Below, in pieces: positions 1 through 4,803 of a DNA stretch of 28,489 nt. The DNA lies in assembly GCA_964630925.1 (NCBI GenBank), contig CAZVZK010000136.1, positions 1 through 28,489 of the forward strand. The letters run 5' to 3'. The position numbers and the translations under genes were made by a program. A model generated the notes under the pieces. It did no database searches and was not told the DNA's origin. It saw only the letters and a list, made by a program, of their open reading frames with translations. Position 1 is the stretch's first letter. Each line of letters starts with the position of its first letter. Origin of the DNA: RGDT01 sp964630925 (GTDB lineage Bacteria > Planctomycetota > Planctomycetia > Gemmatales > Gemmataceae).

Positions 1-94
1 AAGAAGAAGACCCAAGGAGGGGAAGAGAAGGCGAGGAGCGCGGGCGTAGGGATGGTACCCGCTTTTTTGGTCTCGACAATGGGGTCCACTGTAG

Positions 95-319
95 GAGCGG
101 GGTCTGGTAGAACAGGCCGCCTCGCTCGCCGGCCAAAGCGTCGACCGCTTCGCCGTGACGACGTTGCTCGACAGGGCCCGCGAGGTCGTGCAGGCCGACG
201 CCGTGCGCCACCTCTCGCACCGGGACGCGGCCCGCTTTCTGGAACTCCTCGATTCGGACGCCGAGCCGAATGAGGCCCTCCGCCGCGCCGCCGCCCTTCA
301 CCGGGGCCAGCATGGCTGA
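95..319 (+). pseudogene. DUF1778 (TacA-like) antitoxin, N-terminus missing
   Basis: The reading frame ending at the TGA at 317-319 gives a good DUF1778-type C-terminal half: a segment LVEQAASLAGQSVDRF, then LLDRAREVV, LSHRDAARFLELLD and the family-typical ending EPNEALRRAAALHR. DUF1778 proteins are ribbon-helix-helix antitoxins of GNAT acetyltransferase toxins. Here the frame is closed upstream by a TAG at 92-94, and no ATG or plausible start precedes the conserved part, so the DNA-binding N-terminal strand (normally about 20-25 residues) is absent or out of frame. The last codons overlap the ATG of the GNAT toxin at 312, as expected for this operon type. Either real decay or an assembly indel near 95-105 would explain it. 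The family call is fairly secure; whether it is functional is not. Confidence 0.7.
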
Positions 320-832
320 CTGGCGCATCGAGCCCCTGGACAAGGCGCATGACCGCTCGGGGTTCTCCTGCGGCCACGCGGGCCTCGACGACTACATCCA
401 GAAGCTGGCCTCGCAACACGCGGAGCGATTTCGCCCGCACGTTCGTCGCGGTCCTCACGCCCGATCCGCGAGTCGTCGGCTATTACTCGCTGTCGGCGGG
501 GGGCCTTCGACCTGAGCGCCCTGCCCGAAGCGAGTCGGAAGCGCCTCCCCAGGCACCCCGTCCCCGTCGTCCACCTCGACCGGCTCGCCACGGATCACTC
601 CGTGCGAGGGCGGGGATTGGGCGTGTCCCTGCTGCTCGACGCGCTGGCGCTCGCTGAACGCCTGGCGAACGACCTCGGCCTGCACGCGGTGGAGGTGCGC
701 GCCATCGACGAAAAGGCCCAGGGGTGTTACCTCCACCACGGCTTCGAGCCGCTCCTCGACGACCCGCATCACCTGTACTTGCCCATGAAGGCCGTCCGCA
801 AGTTGAGGCTGAACGAGAAGGGCACTGGATGA
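312..832 (+). pseudogene. GNAT-family toxin (TacT-like), frameshifted twice
   Basis: Three reading frames join into one GNAT toxin. From ATG 312 the first frame reads MADWRIEPLDKAHDRSGFSC and continues to about 425. The second frame (about 425-500) reads FARTFVAVLTPDPRVVGYY. The third (about 500-832) reads FDLSALPEASRKRLPRHPVP, then VRGRGLGVSLLLDAL (the acetyl-CoA binding Q/RGxG-type loop), and ends with CYLHHGFEPL and LYLPMKAV. The order and total length match TacT/AtaT-like acetyltransferases that acetylate charged tRNAs. The second break lies in a run of six G at 498-503, where removing one G restores the frame. The first break lies near 421-427 and is not in a homopolymer. The preceding DUF1778 antitoxin is also incomplete, so the whole module looks inactive unless the indels are sequencing errors. 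Confidence 0.75.
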
Positions 833-880
833 GGCGCCGAAACGGAAGGAAATCCTGTCCGGCGGCCCGGCCGGGCCCGT

Positions 881-889
881 TGATAGGAT
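881..889 (+). promoter_or_regulatory. Candidate extended -10 for the 938 gene
   Basis: TGATAGGAT fits an extended -10 (TGn followed by TAGGAT, four of six matches to TATAAT) about 50 bases before the ATG at 938. It sits in the loop of a GC-rich inverted repeat (GGGCCCG at 873-879 and CGGGCCC at 893-899). The same TAGGAT hexamer occurs before both protease cassettes. No good -35 is visible. Assigned by motif only. Confidence 0.35.
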
Positions 890-937
890 TACCGGGCCCT
901 TCCGTCCCCTGCCCCTCCTTCGCCGAGCGATTTCGTC

Positions 938-1462
938 ATGCCGACCACTGCGACCCGTGCCGCCCTGCTCGCCCTCTGTGTCGTGTGCGCCTCGGCGCCG
1001 GAGGCGGCGGCGCGGCCCGACGACTACGGGTGGGACACGGGCCGGGTCATCGTCCGCTTCCCCGAGAAGGCGCAGGCCTCGTCGCAGACCACCAAGGAGG
1101 GGCTGATGAAGACCGGCCTCCTCTTCCGCGACGAGCGCCTCTTCTTCGTGCAGGTCGTCGAGGGCGCGCCCCCCGCCAAGAAACGCACCGAGAAGCAGAC
1201 GGCGGCGATGTTCGCCAACGCCCGCGGCTCCCTCGCCCCCAGCGCGAAAGTCCTCTCGGAGAAGAAGGACCAACTGGCCGACGAGCACCCCGGCCGCGTA
1301 TACCTCCTCCAGCTACCGATGAAACAGGGGTACATGGTCCTGCGCGTCTACCTGGTCCAAAACGACCTCTGCGCCGTCCTCGTGGCCGGGCCGCGAAAGG
1401 ACAGCGTCGAGGAGGCCGACGCCAAGGCGTTCCTCGGGTCCCTGAAGTTGTCCGGCAAGTAA
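938..1462 (+). CDS. Small secreted protein of unknown function
   Basis: A 174 aa protein with a clear Sec signal peptide: MPTTATRAALLALCVVCASA with likely cleavage near the Ala-rich APEAAARP segment, about residues 20-27. The mature part alternates charged helix-like stretches (residues about 80-115, rich in K, E and A) and beta-like stretches (VYLLQLPMKQGYMVLRVYLV, about residues 121-140). There are no catalytic motifs, cysteine pairs or membrane anchor that I can point to. It is intact even though the genes on both sides carry indels. Planctomycete genomes have many such orphan exported proteins. I do not recognise the family and assign no function. Confidence 0.7.
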   Translation: MPTTATRAALLALCVVCASAPEAAARPDDYGWDTGRVIVRFPEKAQASSQTTKEGLMKTGLLFRDERLFFVQVVEGAPPAKKRTEKQTAAMFANARGSLAPSAKVLSEKKDQLADEHPGRVYLLQLPMKQGYMVLRVYLVQNDLCAVLVAGPRKDSVEEADAKAFLGSLKLSGK

Positions 1463-1500
1463 CCACACCGCCCGCTCCGCCCCGAGAAAGGATCCCCCAT

Positions 1501-1929
1501 CCCCGCCTCGCCTGCGCCGCACTCCTGGCCCTCTCGCTCGCCGCCCTCCACCCGACCCAGACGACGGCAGGGGTCTTCGCCACCGATGGCCCGGCGACCT
1601 ATGGCCGCAAACAGGGGATGGTCCCCGTCGGATTCAAGGGGATCTCCGTGCCGCCTGTAGCCATCCTCGCCCGCCTGGTGACCCCGGACACCGGGAGGGC
1701 CGCGTTCGTCGCGGTCCTGGTCGCGGCCGAGCCGGCCAACGACATCTTCGCCGTCGGCACGAACGCCTTCACGCTGCCGAAGTTCCTCAAGGCCCCGCCG
1801 GGGATGGTCGTCGGACGCAACGGCGTGCGTGCCGGCCTGAAGGCCCTCCGCGCCGGGGACATCGTCCAGGTGGTCTACGACACCCGCACCGGCACGCCGC
1901 TCCAGCTCGTGGCCGTCGGCCCGGCTTGA
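1501..1929 (+). CDS. Small secreted protein, canonical start codon missing
   Basis: The frame ending at TGA 1927-1929 encodes about 142 residues beginning PRLACAALLALSLAALHP, a typical signal-peptide core, followed by a compact beta-rich domain (PVGFKGISVPPVAILARLV; AFVAVLVAAEPANDIFAVG; LRAGDIVQVVYDTRTGTPLQ). No ATG, GTG or TTG lies in frame before the signal sequence. The DNA reads CCCCCATCCCCGCCTC at 1494-1509. One extra G after the T at 1500 would give ATG CCC CGC CTC, eight or so bases behind the purine-rich GAGAAAGGA, so the original start was almost certainly there. The only in-frame ATG, at 1618, would discard the signal peptide. It is therefore a one-base loss of the start or a sequencing error. 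The family is not recognised; the SGxxVxVxYDxxTGxPLxL-like end hints at an OB or beta-barrel fold, but weakly. Confidence 0.55.
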   Translation, partial: PRLACAALLALSLAALHPTQTTAGVFATDGPATYGRKQGMVPVGFKGISVPPVAILARLVTPDTGRAAFVAVLVAAEPANDIFAVGTNAFTLPKFLKAPPGMVVGRNGVRAGLKALRAGDIVQVVYDTRTGTPLQLVAVGPA

Positions 1930-1959
1930 GCCGTCTTCTGGGGCCACTGGGCTCCGGGG

Positions 1960-2449
1960 CGGCGAGCTCGGTTCCTTCGGGAGGCCGCGGGAGAGCCGCC
2001 CCCCGAGATCCATCGGGCGGCCCCACGCCCGCCCGGAGGTGGACGGGGGCTCGCTCGCGCGGGACGGCGGGTGGCTCCCCGCGGCGCCCAAGGACCTGGA
2101 GATCCTCCTCCGGGAGCTGCTCAAGGGGGCAAGTCGGTGGTGTTGGCCACCCTCCACGCGAGGATCGCGGCGGTAGCGGCCCGACGGCAGGTCCTGCGCC
2201 GCGGCGCCTGAAAGGCGTGGCCGCATCGTCTTCCTTACGGTGTTCGACCGAGACAAGGGGAAGGACAGCGCCTCGACCATCGCCGCCCTGTACTCCTGCG
2301 AGGGGGCTGCTCTTCACGCCGGACGGCCTGACCCTGGTCCCGGCGGAGAGGGGCTCAACCACGGCCTGGCGGCCGGGGACTGGCGGGGGTACAAGGAGCC
2401 GCGCGGCGGCGCCCCCGAGGGCTGGCTGGGGCTGATGAAGGCCGCGTGA
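1960..2449 (+). pseudogene. Degraded gene of unknown function, several frameshifts
   Basis: Protein-like text continues through this stretch but hops between frames. The pieces in order are FLREAAGEPPPEIHRAA; DGGWLPAAPKDLEILLRELL; KSVVLATLHARIAAVAARR; PERRGRIVFLTVFDRDKGKD; GLLFTPDGLTLVPAERG; and LNHGLAAGDWRGYKEPRG, ending in WLGLMKAA and the stop at 2447-2449. At least three joins fall in G runs: 2125-2129 (one G too few), 2302-2306 (one too many) and 2350-2353 (one too few). Reading across them gives one continuous protein of roughly 160 residues. No start codon is identifiable. I do not recognise the family. It could be a decaying gene or an intact gene hidden by homopolymer errors. Confidence 0.5.
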
Positions 2450-2512
2450 GAGCCCTAGGATCTGGCGGCGCGGCAGGCGGAGCCGACCATGTCCGCCGCC
2501 GGACGCTTGCTG

Positions 2513-2559
2513 GTCGCTACGGATCCTCTTTCCGCCGCCTCACCGGGGCCAGAAGACGC
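2513..2559 (+). repeat. 47-bp leader repeat, copy 1
   Basis: This segment matches 4757-4803 at about 40 of 47 positions by hand alignment (shared blocks GTCGCTACG, ATCCTCTT and CCTCACCGGGGCC). Copy 2 is the leader of the BNR-repeat gene and ends on its ATG (4800-4802). In copy 1 the base triplet at the ATG position reads ACG and no matching gene follows. It therefore looks like a relic of that gene's leader left upstream of the first cassette. Confidence 0.65.
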
Positions 2560-2592
2560 GCCGGGCCACCTCCTCGCCGGGTCGCCACGATC

Positions 2593-2648
2593 CACGCATC
2601 CGGAACGCCTGGATCGACGTGGCAACGGCAGGGCGGCGGCGGTAGGAT
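2593..2648 (+). promoter_or_regulatory. Promoter module of cassette copy 1
   Basis: The 30 bases at 2593-2622 (starting CACGCATCCGGAACGCC) recur at 3998-4027 with one difference. They end in a -35-like TGGCAA (2620-2625), followed by a 17-base spacer and the -10-like TAGGAT (2643-2648), also followed by GCG in both copies. A Shine-Dalgarno AGGAGG lies at 2661-2666, before the ATG at 2675. Conservation of the two boxes and exact spacing between copies, while the spacer has diverged, supports a functional promoter. Confidence 0.6.
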
Positions 2649-2674
2649 GCGCGGAGTCTCAGGAGGGCCGAGCG

Positions 2675-2950
2675 ATGGAGTACCAGTACCCGTACCCGCC
2701 GGAGGAGACCATCCGCAAGGGCAAGGAGATCTACGCGCGCGTCATCAAGCCCAGGCTCAAGCCCGAGGACGACTGGAAGTTCGTCTCCGTCGACGTCCTC
2801 TCCGAGGACTTCGAGATGGACCACGACTCCATCGCGGCCATCGACCGCCTGCGCGCCCGCCGCCCCAACGGGCAGTTCTGGGGCGGCCGCGTCGGCGAGC
2901 CGGCGGCGTGCCGGATGGGCTGGCACGGCCCACACGAGTCACCCACATGA
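2675..2950 (+). CDS. Small acidic cassette protein A1, partner of the DTG protease
   Basis: A 91 aa protein starting MEYQYPYPPEETIRKGKEIY. A longer reading from 2489 is possible, but AGGAGG at 2661-2666 and the match to the second copy fix the start at 2675. The centre holds DDWKFVSVDVLSEDFEMDHD, and the end holds RRPNGQFWGGRVGEPAA. The pattern of a basic N-terminal helix, then KFVxVD...EDxExDHD, then DRLRxRRP, then an aromatic/GR-rich strand resembles small proteins I have seen beside clan AA proteases in cyanobacteria; this is memory, not a search. Its stop overlaps the protease ATG (ATGA at 2947-2950), so the two are translationally coupled. By architecture it could be an antitoxin-like inhibitor, adaptor or substrate. 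It is about 79% identical to copy A2 over the aligned 87 residues (hand count). Confidence 0.75.
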   Translation: MEYQYPYPPEETIRKGKEIYARVIKPRLKPEDDWKFVSVDVLSEDFEMDHDSIAAIDRLRARRPNGQFWGGRVGEPAACRMGWHGPHESPT

Positions 2951-3318
2951 TCACCTCAACTGTCGATCACAACCTGGAGCTGTCGGTCACCCTCTCGGTG
3001 GCGGACGCGGCGAATCAGGAGCGCCCCATCGTCTTCATGATCGACACGGGGTTCAACCGACAGCTCGCCCTCCCCGCCTCCATCGTGTCCGCATTGGGGA
3101 TGCCGTTCGTCCAGTGGGTCGAGACCGCCGTCGCCGACGGGAGCAGCGTCTGGGTCGGGCAACACAGGGCCGTCATCGTCTGGGACGGGCAGATCCGCAT
3201 CGTGGAGGTGTTGGCGATGGGCGGCCTGGCGCTCGTCGGCAGGGGCCTGCTCGCCGGCCACACCCTCTTCACCCGCTTCGAGGTCGGCGGGGAGATCCGG
3301 ATCGAGAAGATCCCTTGA
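2947..3318 (+). CDS. Retropepsin-like clan AA aspartic protease B1 (DTGF type)
   Basis: A 123 aa single-domain protein with the aspartic protease signature FMIDTGFNRQLALP, catalytic Asp at residue 33 in a D-T-G-F motif. Downstream come the ADGSSVWV flap-like hairpin, the hydrophobic strand HRAVIVWDG and the hydrophobic-hydrophobic-Gly element LALVGRGLLAG typical of retropepsin monomers. One domain with a single DTG means an active enzyme would need to dimerise. The length and motif match the bacterial/archaeal DTGF clan AA family (AF_0612-like). It has no signal peptide and is cytoplasmic. It starts inside the stop of A1 (ATGA) and ends 32 bases from the convergent zinc-ribbon gene. It is about 73% identical to B2 (hand count). 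The substrate is unknown; the tight pairing with A1 suggests A1 controls or feeds it. Confidence 0.85.
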   Translation: MITSTVDHNLELSVTLSVADAANQERPIVFMIDTGFNRQLALPASIVSALGMPFVQWVETAVADGSSVWVGQHRAVIVWDGQIRIVEVLAMGGLALVGRGLLAGHTLFTRFEVGGEIRIEKIP

Positions 3319-3350
3319 CCCCCTCGACGGCTTGGATCGCTGCCTCTCGC

Positions 3351-3896
3351 TCAGCGCCTCCCCTCAGGCCGGCGCGTGAATTTCAGCAAGATGTCCCAGA
3401 GGGCGTACGCCTGGCCTCCGGGCGGCACCCAGACGACGCCCGCCTGTCCGTCACCGCCGGCAATCCGCAGGTATTCCCAACTGCCCTTCCAGATGCCGAA
3501 CTCTTCGGGGGTCAGACCCTCCGGAGGCTCGGAGGCGTTGCCGACGGAGGACAACCCCAGGAGGGCAACGCGCCAGAGCCGGCCATTGTCCTGGCTGACC
3601 ACCTCGCGCGTCGTCAGCAGGGTCCACCTCGCGGGGGAATCGACGAACGCCAGGACGGGGCGGCCCGAAAGAGGCCCGCCCCGCCGCATCGACTCTTGCA
3701 GCCCCGGCGCGAGATCCGCGAAGCGGTGGGTGCGGCCGGCGGGCAGGCCATGCCGGCGGGCGATGTAGAGGATGCGGGCTTCGAGCCGGTCATCCTGCTC
3801 CGCCTCGGTGGGCGGGGGCGCATCCGGCGGGCGGCAATGCCCGCACGTCGCGCCGTCCCATGCGTAGGAGAACCCGCAGCGAGGACACGAATACAT
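3351..3896 (-). CDS. Zinc-ribbon protein of unknown function
   Basis: Read from the ATG at 3896 this is 181 aa, beginning MYSCPRCGFSYAWDGATCGH: a four-cysteine zinc ribbon (C4, C7, C18, C21). It is followed by a charged linker and a globular domain containing LQESMRRGG, PARWTLLTTREVV and the ending ALWDILLKFTRR. Earlier in-frame ATGs at 3959 and 4004 would add 21 or 36 residues of poorly structured sequence. The 4004 one lies inside the repeated promoter module of cassette 2, so I prefer 3896. No signal peptide, so cytoplasmic. The WGIW/WEYLR-like aromatic spacing and VVWVPPGGQAYALW suggest an immunity-like or SMI1-like fold, but I cannot establish that. It runs against cassette 1 and away from cassette 2, so it separates the two copies. 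Confidence 0.7.
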   Translation of the reverse strand: MYSCPRCGFSYAWDGATCGHCRPPDAPPPTEAEQDDRLEARILYIARRHGLPAGRTHRFADLAPGLQESMRRGGPLSGRPVLAFVDSPARWTLLTTREVVSQDNGRLWRVALLGLSSVGNASEPPEGLTPEEFGIWKGSWEYLRIAGGDGQAGVVWVPPGGQAYALWDILLKFTRRPEGRR

Positions 3897-3997
3897 CTCG
3901 GCAGCTCGAATCGCAGGCCTGGGCTGGTGCGCCGAGATCGATGTATCCGGCGCGGGCATCGCCGGCCCCTGTTCTGGCGGATCCTCGACACACCGGC

Positions 3998-4053
3998 CAC
4001 GCATCCGGAACGCCTGGATCGGCGTGGAAATGCCTCGCCTGCGGCGTTAGGAT
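3998..4053 (+). promoter_or_regulatory. Promoter module of cassette copy 2
   Basis: Second copy of the module seen at 2593-2648. The conserved 30-mer at 3998-4027 leads into a -35-like TGGAAA (4025-4030), a 17-base spacer and TAGGAT (4048-4053). AGGAGG follows at 4065-4070, before the ATG at 4078. The spacer is unrelated to that of copy 1, while both boxes and the distance are kept. Confidence 0.6.
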
Positions 4054-4077
4054 GCGGTATCAAAGGAGGGCCAGCCC

Positions 4078-4356
4078 ATGCAGGCGATCGACTACCCGTA
4101 CCCTCCGGAAGAGTGTATCCGCCGGGGCAAGGAGATCTACACGCGGGTCATCAAGCCGCGGCTACAGAAGGAGGACGACTGGAAGTTCGTCTCCGTGGAC
4201 ATCCTCTCCGAGGACTACGAGATGGACCACGACGCCGGGGCGGCGAGTGACCGCCTCCGGCTCCGCCGGCCGCAGGGGTTCTTCTGGGGCGGGCGCGTCG
4301 GCGAGCCCGCAGCCTACCGGCTGCACTGGTACGGGCCGCACGAGTCGCCCGCATGA
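4078..4356 (+). CDS. Small acidic cassette protein A2, partner of the DTG protease
   Basis: A 92 aa paralogue of A1. It starts MQAIDYPYPPEECIRRGKEI and keeps the core DDWKFVSVDILSEDYEMDHD, the DRLRLRRP turn, the FWGGRVGEPAAYR strand and the GPHESPA end that overlaps the protease start. Changes against A1 cluster at the N-terminus and after EMDHD (SIAAI becomes AGAAS). The core from residue 10 to 52 is nearly constant, which points to selection on the protein. The stop overlaps the next ATG (ATGA, 4353-4356) exactly as in copy 1. No membrane segment or signal peptide. Role unknown; see A1 for the inference of an inhibitor or adaptor. Confidence 0.75.
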   Translation: MQAIDYPYPPEECIRRGKEIYTRVIKPRLQKEDDWKFVSVDILSEDYEMDHDAGAASDRLRLRRPQGFFWGGRVGEPAAYRLHWYGPHESPA

Positions 4357-4724
4357 TCACCTCGACTGTCAACGAGAATCTCGAGGTGAGGGCCCGCCTG
4401 CCGGTGGCCGACGCGGCGAGCCAGGAACGGCCCATCGATTTCCTGATCGACACAGGCTTCAACGGGGAGATGGCCCTGCCCTCCTCCGTCGTCTCGGCCC
4501 TCGGTATGCCGTTCGAGCAGTTGATCGAGACCGTCGTGGCGGACGGCAGCAGCGTCTGGGTCAATCGGCATAGGGCCATCATCGTCTGGGATGGCAACAT
4601 CCGGATCGTGCGGGTCGTGGCGATGGGCGGGCTGGCCCTGATCGGGACCGGCCTGCTGGCGGGCCACGACCTGCGCGCCCGCTTCGAGCCGGGCGGCGTC
4701 ATCGAGATCGAGAAGATCCCCTGA
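4353..4724 (+). CDS. Retropepsin-like clan AA aspartic protease B2 (DTGF type)
   Basis: A 123 aa paralogue of B1 with identical length and no gaps. The catalytic motif FLIDTGFNGEMALP (Asp33) is intact, as are VVADGSSVWV, HRAIIVWDG and the LALIGTGLLAG element. Differences to B1 fall mainly in residues 7-23, in the strand before the flap and in the C-terminal GHDLRARFEPGG segment. These could set partner specificity so that A1/B1 and A2/B2 stay insulated; that is inference. It is coupled to A2 by the ATGA overlap. Both copies keeping every predicted catalytic residue argues that both are in use. Confidence 0.85.
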   Translation: MITSTVNENLEVRARLPVADAASQERPIDFLIDTGFNGEMALPSSVVSALGMPFEQLIETVVADGSSVWVNRHRAIIVWDGNIRIVRVVAMGGLALIGTGLLAGHDLRARFEPGGVIEIEKIP

Positions 4725-4756
4725 CGCCGGCATCATCCTCGACACCCGAGCCGCGT

Positions 4757-4803
4757 GTCGCTACGAATCCTCTTGTCGCCACCTCACCGGGGCCTCAAGA
4801 TGC
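4757..4803 (+). repeat. 47-bp leader repeat, copy 2
   Basis: Matches 2513-2559 at about 40 of 47 positions. It forms the 5' leader of the BNR-repeat gene; the last bases are its ATG. A TCGACA at 4739-4744 lies 17 bases before TACGAA (4762-4767), a weak promoter candidate whose -10 would fall inside the repeat. Confidence 0.65.

Noticed and set aside
1..94. Possible C-terminus of a gene at the left edge (Lys-rich KKKTQGGEEK)
   Set aside because: The frame runs on without a meaningful domain and no stop marks a credible end.
2489..2674. Upstream extension of cassette protein A1 from the ATG at 2489
   Set aside because: It would run through the leader relic and promoter module; copy 2 and the SD fix the start at 2675.
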